A stretch of 36,810 nucleotides of DNA from Oscillospiraceae bacterium (GCA_009784445.1 WRBQ01000018.1:1-36810), one strand, 5' to 3'. Counted from the first letter of the stretch, positions 1 through 8,661 are shown. Numbers and translations: made by a program. Notes: generated by a model not told the origin, from the sequence alone.

Positions 1-1174
1 GCCAGGGAATGCACTCGATGACCGCCCGGGCGATGTGCGCGCGATTCACCCCGCGGGTGAGCCCCACCATGGTGCCGCGGGCGTACATATCCCAGTAAGG
101 CGCGCCCAAACCCGTGAAAGCCGGCACGAGATACACGCCGTTGGCGCTGTCTACGCTTTCGGCCAGTTCGCCACAGCGCTCGGCGGAGTCCACCAGCTTG
201 AGTTCATCGCGCAGCCATTGGATGACGGAACCGGCATTGAAGGCGCTTCCCTCAATGGCGTATTCGACTTCATCACCCAGTCCCCATGCCACGCCGGTGA
301 GCAGATTGTGCTGGCTTTGCACGCGCTTTGCACCGGTGTTCATGAGCAAGAAGCAGCCGGTGCCGTATGTGTTTTTGGCCATGCCGGGCGCAAAACAGGC
401 TTGGCCGAACAAGGCCGCAGGTTGGTCGCCAATTGCGCCGGTGATGGGCAGACCCGCTAGTTCTGTGAGGCCAATGAGACCGGGTGCGAGTTCGCCGTGC
501 ATGCCACCGCTGGGCACCACTTTGGGCAAAATATGCATCGGTACGCCAAGCAGGGCGCACAACTCAGCATCCCAGCACAGTTTATCCACGTCAAAGAGCA
601 TGGTTCTGCTGGCGTTGGAGTAGTCAGTCACATGGCTTTTGCCGCCGGTGAAATTCCAAATCAGCCAAGTTTCCACTGTGCCGAATAGCAGCCGGTTTTG
701 TGTGGCAAGCTCGCGAGCTGCGGGCACATGGTCGAGCACCCATTTAATTTTCGTGCCGCTGAAGTAGGCATCTACCACCAAACCGGTGCGCTGTTTAATC
801 AGCGGCTCGTGGCCATCGCGCTTGAGTTGCTCGCACATGTCGGCCGTGCGGCGGCACTGCCACACAATGGCGTTGTAGACCGGGCGGCCGGTTTGTTTGT
901 CCCACAAAATGGTGGTTTCGCGCTGGTTGGTAATGCCCATGCAGGCGATGTCGCGCAGGTTCACCCGGCCTTTGATTTCGCCCAGCACAAGCTCCAGGGC
1001 GTTCATTTGGCTGTAGAGAATCTCCATGGGGTTGTGCTCCACCCAGCCTGCTTGCGGGTAAAGCTGCTCGTATTCTTTTTGTGCGCTGGCTACCACGTTG
1101 CCTTGGCGGTCAAACAAAATGGCACGGGAGCTGGTGGTGCCTTGGTCAAGCGCGAGTACGTATTGTTTTGGCAT
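1..1174 (-). CDS. glpK: Glycerol kinase, N-terminal 391 residues (partial, runs off the left edge)
   Basis: Cytoplasmic FGGY-family sugar kinase that phosphorylates glycerol to sn-glycerol 3-phosphate using ATP. The minus-strand translation begins [19 protein letters not shown], the glycerol kinase phosphate-binding motif DQGTTSSR. It then shows [47 protein letters not shown] and [12 protein letters not shown], all in the expected order. The frame is open to base 1. The family is about 500 residues long, so roughly the last 110 residues lie outside the window. The start at 1174 is supported by an AGAGGA ribosome binding site 6-7 nt upstream and by a promoter at 1203-1232. The glycerol facilitator and dehydrogenase genes that often accompany glpK are not visible here. 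The identification is firm. Confidence 0.96.
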   Translation of the reverse strand, partial: MPKQYVLALDQGTTSSRAILFDRQGNVVASAQKEYEQLYPQAGWVEHNPMEILYSQMNALELVLGEIKGRVNLRDIACMGITNQRETTILWDKQTGRPVYNAIVWQCRRTADMCEQLKRDGHEPLIKQRTGLVVDAYFSGTKIKWVLDHVPAARELATQNRLLFGTVETWLIWNFTGGKSHVTDYSNASRTMLFDVDKLCWDAELCALLGVPMHILPKVVPSGGMHGELAPGLIGLTELAGLPITGAIGDQPAALFGQACFAPGMAKNTYGTGCFLLMNTGAKRVQSQHNLLTGVAWGLGDEVEYAIEGSAFNAGSVIQWLRDELKLVDSAERCGELAESVDSANGVYLVPAFTGLGAPYWDMYARGTMVGLTRGVNRAHIARAVIECIPW

Positions 1175-1202
1175 AAGTTTCCTCTTTGTTGTTGTTTTGT
1201 CT

Positions 1203-1232
1203 ATTTTACCATAAATCGACTTAGCTTGTCAA
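1203..1232 (-). promoter_or_regulatory. Promoter of glpK
   Basis: Read on the minus strand, TTGACA (1227-1232) is followed after 18 bp by TAAAAT (1203-1208), preceded by an extended -10 TGG. It lies about 30 bp upstream of the glpK start, so glpK has its own housekeeping-type promoter. Confidence 0.8.
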
Positions 1233-1364
1233 CTATGATTGTCGGGTTTGCGTGCCGCAACCCAAAGTTGCGTAATTTCAAGCCAAAATCGCTGGTTGCG
1301 GCTGCGAAAATTTGCTATACTGAACGAGCAAAATCCCAGCTAAAAAATTTTTTTGAAAAAAAGC

Positions 1365-1396
1365 TTGACAATGACGTATACGTTATGTTGTATACT
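1365..1396 (+). promoter_or_regulatory. MerR-type promoter with stretched 20-bp spacer and GTATAC inverted repeat
   Basis: TTGACA (1365-1370) and TATACT (1391-1396) are 20 bp apart, longer than the usual 17. Two GTATAC hexamers (1376-1381 and 1390-1395) lie in and next to the spacer as an inverted repeat with 8 bp between them. Stretched 19-20-bp spacers containing a dyad are the hallmark of promoters activated by DNA untwisting by MerR-family regulators. The gene just downstream encodes such a protein, so autoregulation is inferred. Confidence 0.85.
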
Positions 1397-1438
1397 ATGT
1401 ACAGGGCACAGCTTGAACGAAAGGTAGGTATCCTGCGA

Positions 1439-2224
1439 ATGAATGAAAACTATCGCGCAATTCCTGAAGGCTACATGCGGGTGGGCGAGCTTGCCCGGCA
1501 AGCCGGCGTAACCGTGCGCACATTGCAATACTACGACAAAGAAGGACTACTGTGCCCCAGCGCGGCCAGTGAAGGCGGCTTTCGATTATACAGCGACCGC
1601 GACGCCGTGCAGCTGATGCAAATTCTTGCGCTAAAGCAAATGGGCTTTTCGCTCAGCGAAATCAAGCAGCGGCTGGCTAAGCTAGACACCCCTGCGAACG
1701 TGCTGCAAGCACTGGGCGAACAAAGCGCGCAAATCGCCCAGCAAATCAAAACCTTGAGCGAAACCTTGGATGCCCTAGAGAAACTCAAGGCCGAAGTTGC
1801 ACAAATCGACAGCGTGAACTTCAAAACCTATGCGGCCATTTTGGCCAACTTGCAAATGAAAAATGAGTATTACTGGATGATCAAACACTTTGACGATGAG
1901 ATGCTGGCCAAGTTCAGTGGAAATTTAAACATGGAACAAGCCCAGCAGATCATTGCACAAATTAACCGCATGCTGGACGAAGCCTATAAATTGCACCAGA
2001 AGAAAGTGCCGCACAACAGCAAGAAAGCACAGCAATTTGCTCGTGACTACTGGGCTATCATCTTGCAAGTGACCGGCGGCGACATGGAAATGATCGCAAA
2101 ACTTGGTGAAATGTTCACCGATAGCGCTTTTGACACCGGCAACACAACATTTCAAGCCGCGCAAAATTATATCGCAGCAACACTAGAGATTTATTTAGAA
2201 GGAGAATATCATGAAAACCATTAG
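1439..2224 (+). CDS. MerR-family transcriptional regulator with TipAS-like C-terminal domain
   Basis: Predicted cytoplasmic, DNA-binding, ligand-responsive activator of 261 residues. Residues about 14-80 form the winged-helix MerR domain (MRVGELARQAGVTVRTLQYYDKEGLL, then GGFRLYSDRDAVQLMQILALKQMGFSLSEI). A long coiled-coil linker follows. From about residue 125 on it is an all-helical region resembling the TipA-type antibiotic-recognition domain. The ATG at 1439 is chosen because the frame upstream has no family similarity, AGGTAGG lies before this ATG, and the promoter at 1365-1396 sits between. The gene overlaps the ABC ATPase start by 14 nt. By context it probably controls the exporter in response to a drug or peptide. 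The ligand is unknown. Confidence 0.88.
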   Translation: MNENYRAIPEGYMRVGELARQAGVTVRTLQYYDKEGLLCPSAASEGGFRLYSDRDAVQLMQILALKQMGFSLSEIKQRLAKLDTPANVLQALGEQSAQIAQQIKTLSETLDALEKLKAEVAQIDSVNFKTYAAILANLQMKNEYYWMIKHFDDEMLAKFSGNLNMEQAQQIIAQINRMLDEAYKLHQKKVPHNSKKAQQFARDYWAIILQVTGGDMEMIAKLGEMFTDSAFDTGNTTFQAAQNYIAATLEIYLEGEYHENH

Positions 2225-2915
2225 CATGAACAATGTGCACAAAGCCTTTGGCGACAATCAAGTGCTCAAAGGCGTAACCCTTGGCGTGAATTCCGGCGAG
2301 ATTTTTGGCTTGCTGGGTCCCAGCGGCTCGGGCAAAACCACAATCATCAACATTCTTATTCGGCAGCTGACCGCAGACAGCGGTGAGACCTTCACGGACG
2401 CAGAAAGCCACGAAATTGGCTTGATGCTGGAGCAGGACGGCTTGTTCAACCGTCTGAGCGTGATGGACAACATGGTGGTGTTCGAGACCATCTACGGCCT
2501 TCCCCGTGCGCGCACCATTGAAGCGCTAGAAAAAGTGGGTCTCGGCGACGCACAAAAGACTATTGTGGATAAACTCAGCAAGGGCATGCGGCAGCGTTTG
2601 GTGCTGGCACGCGCTGTGCTGCACAAGCCCAAGATTCTGTTTTTGGATGAGCCCACCAGCGCGCTGGACCCGCTGACTGCGCGGGGGATTTATCAGCTCA
2701 TTCGCCAGCTGCGCGACGAAGGCAGCACCATTTTGCTCACCACGCACAACATGGAAGAAGCCACCCATCTGTGCGACCGCGTGGTGCTGCTGCACGGCGG
2801 CAAAATCATCGAAGAGGGCGACCCGCACGAAATTTGCAAAAAATATGACGCGCACAAAACGTTGCCCGACCTAGAAGGCGTGTTTGTGCAACTGACAGGA
2901 GGTAAACTACAATGA
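2211..2915 (+). CDS. ABC transporter ATP-binding protein (drug/peptide exporter type)
   Basis: Nucleotide-binding subunit of 234 residues that powers export through the permease encoded next. Walker A is GPSGSGKTT near residue 36 and Walker B is KILFLDEPTSALDP. The Q-loop is in LMLEQDGLFNRLSVMDNM and the switch histidine in TTHNMEEA. The signature motif reads LSKGMRQRL instead of LSGGQ, a deviation also found in other drug-exporter ATPases. The start is preceded by GAAGGAGAATATC. Its 5' end overlaps the MerR gene and its stop overlaps the permease start (ATGA), so the three genes are a translationally coupled operon. The substrate cannot be read from the sequence. Confidence 0.93.
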   Translation: MKTISMNNVHKAFGDNQVLKGVTLGVNSGEIFGLLGPSGSGKTTIINILIRQLTADSGETFTDAESHEIGLMLEQDGLFNRLSVMDNMVVFETIYGLPRARTIEALEKVGLGDAQKTIVDKLSKGMRQRLVLARAVLHKPKILFLDEPTSALDPLTARGIYQLIRQLRDEGSTILLTTHNMEEATHLCDRVVLLHGGKIIEEGDPHEICKKYDAHKTLPDLEGVFVQLTGGKLQ

Positions 2916-3661
2916 GACACTTTAAAGCTATTTTCCGCAAGCAATTTCTTGACCTGTTCAAGAACATTGAGCTGTTGATGAACTTTATCATCTACCCGTT
3001 TATTGCGTGGCTAATGGGCACACTCGCCTCGCCTAACTTTGATGGCGTGCCCCCCGACATCGCAGAAATGCTGGTTGCAGGCATGCCCAACATGGTGCTG
3101 ATGATGGCCACGATGTTTGCAGGCATGGGCTTGATTCCCAACATCGCAAGCGTGATTGCAGAAGACATTGAGAAGAAAAGCCTGCGTGTGTTGTCCATGG
3201 CTGGCGTGAAGCCAATTTCGTATTTGCTGGGCGTGGGCGGCGTCACGTTTTTGATTAGCGTTTTCTCTACCTTTGCCTTTGGGCTTATCGCCGACCTCGC
3301 CAGTGCGCGTGAATTGCTGATTTTCGTGGCTGCAATGTTAAGCGCCGTGGTGGCGTCGATTTTCTTGGGCGCAATGATTGGCATTTTGGCAAGAGGGCAA
3401 CAAGCGGCTTCGGGTTTAACGATGCCTGCGGCAGTGGTGCTGGGCTTTGGCCCCATGCTGGCGCAATTCAACGGCACAGTTCGCACGTTGATGACGCCTT
3501 TCTACACGCAACAGCTCAACGCCATTGTAGATTATTTCGTTGGCGGCCCAGCAGCTGCGCCGCTGTGGCAGAGCTTTGCAATCATCTGGGGCAATGTGCT
3601 GGTGCTGGGTATTCTGTTTGCGGTGGTATATCGCAAAAAAGCCCTAGCCAAACGCGCCTAG
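2912..3661 (+). CDS. ABC-2 type transporter permease
   Basis: Integral membrane subunit of 249 residues. About six hydrophobic segments can be seen, near residues 22-40, 57-82, 100-125, 135-160, 170-190 and 222-243. A conserved-looking cytoplasmic segment, EDIEKKSLRVLSMAGVKPISYLLG, precedes the third; this layout is common in ABC-2 permeases of antibiotic and bacteriocin exporters. It starts at the ATGA overlap with the ATPase, with AGGAGG upstream. It is the last gene of the MerR-ABC operon, followed by a terminator. Its stop codon is directly followed by CCACCTGCGG, the first ten bases of the dispersed repeat described elsewhere. Confidence 0.9.
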   Translation: MRHFKAIFRKQFLDLFKNIELLMNFIIYPFIAWLMGTLASPNFDGVPPDIAEMLVAGMPNMVLMMATMFAGMGLIPNIASVIAEDIEKKSLRVLSMAGVKPISYLLGVGGVTFLISVFSTFAFGLIADLASARELLIFVAAMLSAVVASIFLGAMIGILARGQQAASGLTMPAAVVLGFGPMLAQFNGTVRTLMTPFYTQQLNAIVDYFVGGPAAAPLWQSFAIIWGNVLVLGILFAVVYRKKALAKRA

Positions 3662-3686
3662 CCACCTGCGGACTATTCGAAGTTGA

Positions 3687-3725
3687 TAAAGAGGCAAGGG
3701 ATTATTCCCTGCCTCTTTTTTTCTT
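3687..3725 (+). terminator. Rho-independent terminator of the MerR-ABC operon
   Basis: GAGGCAAGGG (3691-3700) pairs with CCCTGCCTC across a 6-nt loop, with one bulged A. A long T-rich run follows from 3716. It lies 26 bp after the permease stop. Confidence 0.88.
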
Positions 3726-3752
3726 TTTTCTTCACTTGTGCCCCAAAAACTA

Positions 3753-3781
3753 TTGACACATTCGCTGCTTTATGGTAATAT
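3753..3781 (+). promoter_or_regulatory. Strong promoter of the subtilase gene
   Basis: TTGACA (3753-3758), a 17-bp spacer, then TAATAT (3776-3781) with an extended -10 TGG just upstream. The predicted transcript starts near 3788, leaving a leader of about 30 nt with an AAGGAGG ribosome binding site at 3801-3807. Confidence 0.88.
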
Positions 3782-3818
3782 TATACTAGAGAGATTGTAT
3801 GAAGGAGGGTGCTGCGCG

Positions 3819-6800
3819 ATGAAAAAAATAACATATCGGCTGCTATCGTTGTTGTTGGCCCTAGCGTTGGTGCTTGGCAGCGGCATTTACTCGGCTGCGG
3901 ATGGCACACAGCAGCCCCAAGCCGTGCTAACTTGTCAAGAAGAGCTTGCGCTTGCTGCGCTAACGAGCACACTGCAAGAACCGCTGGGCATGCAAGGCTT
4001 TGAGGGTGACTTTGCGCTAAGCAATCCCAGCGAAACGGTTGAAATCATCATTGAGTTCGTCACACCTGCGGCTGTGGCACTGCGGTTGATGCAAGAAAAA
4101 AACATTGACCATGGCTTGTCTTTTTTCGCACGCAGCTCGTTTGAACATCAGGCACTCACAGCTCATGCTGCCTTTGCGCATCAACTCAAAGGGATTACCC
4201 CCGCGGGCATCGCCAGAGCCAACAGTGCCGCAGCACCTGAAATTTTCAGCGCGCACTATTGGCTGTTTAACGGCATGTATATGCGCGTTCCTGCCTACAT
4301 GGTGCCGCAAATTGCTGCGCTGCCTGAAGTGTACGCGGTGTTTCCGCATGTGTTGGCATCGTTGCCCGAACCCGTTCCCGAGTGGCCGCCGGTTGACGAC
4401 ACGCCCGTGGATGAAGAGCCATACGAACCTGCCCTCGAGTCTCCTTTTTTCGCAAATCCAAATTTCATGCGCGAAGTTCGCGATGATTTACAAATTGACT
4501 ACATCCACCGCGAGTTGGGCATCACCGGCGCTGGTGTGCGCGTGGCCGTGCTTGACACCGGCATTTATCACAACCACCCGGAATTCGCCAGATTTTTGGA
4601 CGACAACGGCAGAGTTCCCGGGCGGGGTTGCCCAGACAATCCAGAAGGAAATTCTCACATTGGCAACCACGGCACTGTGGTTTCCGGTGCTGCTGTTGCC
4701 ATGGCGCCCAACATGGAACTTTGGCACTACAGGGTGTCGTTGCAAGGCCATCTTGGCGGATTAACCACAATTGCCGCCATGGAAGCTGCGCATCGGGATG
4801 CGATAGAAGATGGCGTGCCATTGGTGATGAACCTTAGCTTCGGGCGATCAATCAACCACCCGTTCACAGACGCTGCCAGCCCCATTAACAATGCCATTTT
4901 AGATGGTGTGGTGGTTGTTGTTGCGGCAGGCAACGCGGGCGAATTTGGCATTGGTGACCCTGCCACGCTACCCCTAGTAATCAGTGTTGGCAACGCAGTG
5001 CAAAATCGTGCAGGGCAAAGTTGGATTGCCCCGAGCTCCTCGCGTGGCGCGATTGACCAAACTTTTCATATCAAGCCGGACGTGGTTGCGCATGGCACCG
5101 AAGTATTTACCACCAACGTCGGTGGCGGCTTTACTCGTGCCAACGGCACGTCACTTGCTTCGCCGGTGATTGCAGGCATTGCAGCACTGATGATGGAGGC
5201 TTTTCCCGATTATTCTCCTGCGGAAATCAAAGCCAGAATCATGAATACCGCTACGCCGCTAACCAGCGGCACCAACAGCGTGTTCACAGTTGGTGCGGGC
5301 TTTGTGCAGCCGCTTGAGGCCTTGCGCAGCAACACCTTGGTGACGGTTGAACACCCAGTTCCGTTAACCATGGATGCCAGCGCACCCTTTGTAAACCAAA
5401 CCATGGCGTCGCTTAGCTTTGGTTTCACTCTTTCGCCGGCGCACCACAACAAAACCGGCACCATTCCCGTTTTCATCCAAAACGCAAGTGCTGACGCACA
5501 AACCTATAACATCATATACCGATTCATCAGCAATCCAAGTAGAACAGGGCAGTTATCCTTTAGTGAGCAAACCATAACTGTGCCTGCGGGCGAAACCGCA
5601 AGCTTTGCAGCCACGTTTTCTGACCAAGCGCAGCGGCGTGGTTACTACGAAGGCTTTGTTTATGTGTTGTATGAAAACGGCAATGTTGCAGCAAGGCTGC
5701 CCTTTGCCTATGTTGCAACACCGCCCCATTCCATTTCGCTGGAACTTGCACCCACCGATCGTCCGGTCGGCGTCAATATTACTGGCCCCCGCCTGTTTCA
5801 TGTGCGCAACATTGGTAGCGAAGCAACCGGTGCACTGCGGGTTGAGTTGATTGGCGCAAATCCGGAGGTTTTTCAGTTAAATCAAAGCCCGCCGGGGGTC
5901 AACTACATCACACTGCCAAGCCTGAATGCCGGCAGCATTGCCTTGCGCGAATTCACTGTGCAGATGCGTAATAACCTTCCACCTGATATGTTCGGAACAT
6001 TTAGGGCAACCATTCGGGTGTATAATGAAGAAAACGGCATTTCGCAAACACTCAATATATCGGGGTGGCGCGCCGCCCCTCAGGATCCTTTGTTATCTGT
6101 CTCTGGTTCAACCAGTGTCATTGTTTTGGCTGATGGTCGCACCACGACGACTTCGACTAGATTCCCACGATATACAGAGGTAACACTTAGAAACAATCAT
6201 CCACGTTTTTTGCATTGGGAGTTTAGCGCCCCGGTTTATTTCGTAAGCGGTGATGCTTTTACCAGAGAAATAATTATTTCTATGCGAGGAGATCTCTCTG
6301 CCCTCTCCATTTTGTATGACGAAGCCAACCCTGCATTTCGGATAGATATATTTCACGGCAGAATAACTGCGCGCAACGGCATAACACTTCCATTTTGGAA
6401 CACAGCGATTGGAACTGAAAGGTTGGGCACTGAACTTACGATTAGGCAATTGGCACTGTATAGTTATTTTGCTCACTGGGATTTTAGCAGGCCGGTGATC
6501 TTCACCCAAGGTGATGCCACAACACCAGAAGTAAGCTTCATTATGCCTGCGGGTAATTTGACCATTACCGCCGTCCCTACCACTCTTCTGTCTGCACGTG
6601 CCGCCAGAATTGCCGAGATTTTGGCAGTGACTGAAGGCCGTATTGAAGAAAACTACACCCTTTCAAGTTGGCTGGCGTTGCAGACTGCTATGCGAAATGC
6701 CATTGCGCGGGTGAATGCTGCGCAGACGGTGATTGCCGTTAACTCGGTTGCAATCCCTGAACCGGCCTTGGTGCGCGCGTTTTTTGTGTTTTTTGTGAAT

Positions 6801-8267
6801 GGCGCGTATCGTGGTGAATTCCAAGTAGGTCATTCTCTTTCGGTCACCCCCACCATTCCTTTTGGGCATCGTTTTGTACGCTGGGATTTTAGCACGCCGG
6901 TGACGTTCATTAGCGGCAATGCGAACTCATTCATCCCCACTTTTGCGATGCCGGCAAGTGATTTGAGTGTTACGGCGGTGTTCGAGGAAATTCCCACCAC
7001 CACTACCACCACCGCCCCGCCAACCACAACAACTGAGCCTACGACAACGACCACCGAACAGACTATGACAACTGAACCCACAGCCACCACCACCGAACCA
7101 ACCACAACAACCGCGCCTACGATAACGACCACCACCACAACGACAACGACGACCAGTACGACAACTACAACAACTACCACAACCACCACTGCACCGCCCA
7201 CAACGACAACAACTACAACCACTCGTCCACCGACTACCACGACGACTACGACGCGTCCACCAACCACAACGACGACAACACGCCCGCCGACAACCACTAC
7301 CACAACAACGCGTCCGCCGACAACGACTACTACAACGACGACGACGCGTCCGCCAACCACAACTGCAGCGACGACCACAACGCGCCCACCAACGACGACC
7401 ACGGCCGCCACAGTTCGCCCCGCCAGCGTGACGATTGCCGGCGCAGCAACCCGCAACCTAACCACCGGGCAAACGCTGCAACTGAATGCGACCGTCGCCC
7501 CCGCAAACGCGACAAATCGCAATGTCACTTGGCGCAGCAGCAACACAGCAATCGCCACCGTGAATGCCAGCGGCTTGGTTACGGCCAGAGCATCGGGCAC
7601 AGCGACCATTACCGTCAACACCGTTGACGGCAACCGCTCCGTCAGCGTGCAAGTTAGGGTGACCCAACCCGTTACGGGCGTGAGCATTGCCGGTGCAGCC
7701 ACGCGTAACTTGAACGTGGACCAAACCCTGCAATTGAATGCGACCGTCGCACCCGCAAATGCCACGAATCGCAATGTAACGTGGTCGTCGAGCAACACGG
7801 CTGTGGCCACCGTCAACGCCAGCGGCTTGGTTACGGCCAGAGCGGCAGGCACGGCGACTATCCGTGTGGCCACTGCCGACGGTAACCGCACTGCTTCGGT
7901 CAGCGTGAACGTGGCAACACCGGCCGCCACCAGTGTGACCATTGCCGGCGCCGCCACACGAGATATCATCATCGGCGACACCATCGCGCTGTCTGCTACC
8001 GTCGCACCGGCTATCGCAGACCAAAGTGTGCGCTGGACTTCGAGCAATCCCGCCGTGGCAACGGTTAACGCAAATGGTCAAGTCGCCGCCGTCGGCACCG
8101 GCACCGCGGCGATTACCGTGACCTCCGCCACCGGCAACCGCACGGCGTCTGTCACTGTCACCGTCACCGGCGGCCGCGACTATATCTTTACCACTCGATG
8201 GGAATCTAGCTTTTTCAACTGGCTGCTATTCTTCCTTGGTTTTGGGTGGATTTGGATGTGGTTCTAA
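3819..8267 (+). CDS. Large secreted S8 subtilisin-like serine protease with Ig-like repeats and Trp-rich C-terminal tail
   Basis: Exported protease of 1482 residues. Residues 1-28 are a signal peptide (KK, then a Leu/Ala-rich core). A propeptide-like region spans about 50-190. The S8 catalytic domain has Asp246 (VAVLDTGIYHNHPEF), His284 (GNHGTVVSG), oxyanion Asn372 (AAGNAG) and Ser445 (NGTSLASPVIAG), spaced as in subtilisins. Residues about 520-760 look like Fn3/CARDB-type beta modules. Repeats with HWDFSxPVxFxxGDA around 780-1055 resemble bacterial InlB-B-type modules. A Thr/Pro linker (about 1060-1200) leads to three BIG_2 Ig-like domains. The protein ends in WLLFFLGFGWIWMWF, a tail almost identical to that of the lipase at 29441-30421. 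No LPXTG motif is present. ATG 3819 is chosen over upstream starts because of AAGGAGG and the signal peptide. A role in cell-surface or extracellular proteolysis is inferred. Confidence 0.93.
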   Translation: MKKITYRLLSLLLALALVLGSGIYSAADGTQQPQAVLTCQEELALAALTSTLQEPLGMQGFEGDFALSNPSETVEIIIEFVTPAAVALRLMQEKNIDHGLSFFARSSFEHQALTAHAAFAHQLKGITPAGIARANSAAAPEIFSAHYWLFNGMYMRVPAYMVPQIAALPEVYAVFPHVLASLPEPVPEWPPVDDTPVDEEPYEPALESPFFANPNFMREVRDDLQIDYIHRELGITGAGVRVAVLDTGIYHNHPEFARFLDDNGRVPGRGCPDNPEGNSHIGNHGTVVSGAAVAMAPNMELWHYRVSLQGHLGGLTTIAAMEAAHRDAIEDGVPLVMNLSFGRSINHPFTDAASPINNAILDGVVVVVAAGNAGEFGIGDPATLPLVISVGNAVQNRAGQSWIAPSSSRGAIDQTFHIKPDVVAHGTEVFTTNVGGGFTRANGTSLASPVIAGIAALMMEAFPDYSPAEIKARIMNTATPLTSGTNSVFTVGAGFVQPLEALRSNTLVTVEHPVPLTMDASAPFVNQTMASLSFGFTLSPAHHNKTGTIPVFIQNASADAQTYNIIYRFISNPSRTGQLSFSEQTITVPAGETASFAATFSDQAQRRGYYEGFVYVLYENGNVAARLPFAYVATPPHSISLELAPTDRPVGVNITGPRLFHVRNIGSEATGALRVELIGANPEVFQLNQSPPGVNYITLPSLNAGSIALREFTVQMRNNLPPDMFGTFRATIRVYNEENGISQTLNISGWRAAPQDPLLSVSGSTSVIVLADGRTTTTSTRFPRYTEVTLRNNHPRFLHWEFSAPVYFVSGDAFTREIIISMRGDLSALSILYDEANPAFRIDIFHGRITARNGITLPFWNTAIGTERLGTELTIRQLALYSYFAHWDFSRPVIFTQGDATTPEVSFIMPAGNLTITAVPTTLLSARAARIAEILAVTEGRIEENYTLSSWLALQTAMRNAIARVNAAQTVIAVNSVAIPEPALVRAFFVFFVNGAYRGEFQVGHSLSVTPTIPFGHRFVRWDFSTPVTFISGNANSFIPTFAMPASDLSVTAVFEEIPTTTTTTAPPTTTTEPTTTTTEQTMTTEPTATTTEPTTTTAPTITTTTTTTTTTSTTTTTTTTTTTAPPTTTTTTTTRPPTTTTTTTRPPTTTTTTRPPTTTTTTTRPPTTTTTTTTTRPPTTTAATTTTRPPTTTTAATVRPASVTIAGAATRNLTTGQTLQLNATVAPANATNRNVTWRSSNTAIATVNASGLVTARASGTATITVNTVDGNRSVSVQVRVTQPVTGVSIAGAATRNLNVDQTLQLNATVAPANATNRNVTWSSSNTAVATVNASGLVTARAAGTATIRVATADGNRTASVSVNVATPAATSVTIAGAATRDIIIGDTIALSATVAPAIADQSVRWTSSNPAVATVNANGQVAAVGTGTAAITVTSATGNRTASVTVTVTGGRDYIFTTRWESSFFNWLLFFLGFGWIWMWF
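6995..7415 (+). repeat. Low-complexity Thr/Pro-coding tract inside the subtilase gene
   Basis: About 140 codons of ACN runs broken by GAACCA, CGTCCACCA and similar units, encoding TTTTTRPP-like repeats. Such linkers are usually extended and often O-glycosylated between extracellular domains. Codons vary (ACA, ACG, ACC, ACT) rather than repeating exactly, so the peptide composition seems to be maintained by selection. The tract creates long Val-rich shadow frames on the minus strand that are not genes. Similar shorter tracts occur in the zinc-ribbon protein (9277-9990) and the amidase (17360-20305). Confidence 0.9.
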
Positions 8268-8275
8268 GCAAAATA

Positions 8276-8311
8276 AACTCGGCAGGGATATGCTCCCTGC
8301 TGAGTTTTTTT
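8276..8311 (+). terminator. Rho-independent terminator of the subtilase gene
   Basis: AACTCGGCAGGGA pairs with TCCCTGCTGAGTT across a 5-nt loop with one G-T pair, followed by TTTTTTT. It starts 9 bp after the stop codon. Confidence 0.93.
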
Positions 8312-8320
8312 ATGCTATTT

Positions 8321-8455
8321 TATCGCGGGAAATAAAAATTACGCATCCACGAAAGTGAATGCGCGACTGTTCGCTATAAGCATTGAATGAAAAAGATGCA
8401 CGTTTCTCGTGGGAAATAAAATTCACGCATCCACGAAAGTGAATGCGCGAACTGT
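8321..8455. repeat. Two direct repeats of about 50 bp, each containing a GAAA-loop hairpin
   Basis: Copy 1 (8321-8370) and copy 2 (8405-8455) share GGGAAATAAAA, then ACGCATCCACGAAAGTGAAT and GCGCGA, with a few differences. In each copy CGCATCCAC pairs with GTGAATGCG around a GAAA tetraloop, with one C-A mismatch. The copies are separated by 34 bp of unrelated sequence. The stretch between the subtilase terminator and tRNA-Ser holds nothing else I can recognise. Confidence 0.85.
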
Positions 8456-8472
8456 CCGCGGCGACTCGCCGC

Positions 8473-8563
8473 TGGCGGAGAAGGGGAGACTCGAACTCCC
8501 GCGCCGGTTGCCCGACCTACGCCCTTAGCAGGGGCGCCTCGTCACCAACTTGAGTACTTCTCC
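8473..8563 (-). tRNA. tRNA-Ser (anticodon GCU), CCA encoded
   Basis: The minus strand gives an acceptor stem GGAGAAG/CTTCTCC, a D arm, an anticodon loop CTGCTAA with anticodon GCT, the long variable arm of class II tRNAs, and a T arm with GTTCGAGTC. The discriminator is G and CCA is encoded at 8473-8475. It reads serine codons AGC and AGU. Confidence 0.95.
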
Positions 8564-8579
8564 ACATGGTAACTATATC

Positions 8580-8608
8580 ATTATACCACAGTACGCGCAG
8601 AAAATCAA
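8580..8608 (-). promoter_or_regulatory. Promoter of tRNA-Ser
   Basis: On the minus strand TTGATT (8603-8608) is followed after 17 bp by TATAAT (8580-8585), with extended -10 TGG. It lies 17 bp upstream of the mature tRNA 5' end. Confidence 0.82.
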
Positions 8609-8639
8609 GCCTATTTTCAACTTTTTTTCAATCACAGAA

Positions 8640-8661
8640 AGCCGCCCAACATCGGGCGGCT
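8640..8661 (-). terminator. Probable terminator hairpin of the 9990-8673 operon
   Basis: A perfect 8-bp stem AGCCGCCC/GGGCGGCT with a 6-nt loop lies just after the stop of the minus-strand gene at 8673. The T-run on the minus side is short (TTTCTG), so termination may be incomplete. Confidence 0.65.

Noticed and set aside
698-1438. Long plus-strand open frame continuous with the MerR regulator
   Set aside because: It is the shadow of glpK on the opposite strand up to 1174, has no family similarity, and the MerR promoter and ribosome binding site lie at its end. The gene starts at 1439.
6830-8047. 405-residue Val-rich minus-strand frame inside the subtilase gene
   Set aside because: It is the antisense of Thr codons and Ig-like repeats, with no ribosome binding site. 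The same applies to Val-rich frames opposite 9566-10015 and 18657-18860.
8199-8267. Sortase anchor at the subtilase C terminus
   Set aside because: There is no LPXTG-like motif and no basic tail after the hydrophobic segment.
8321-8455. Possible CRISPR array
   Set aside because: There are only two repeat units, with imperfect identity and no cas genes nearby.
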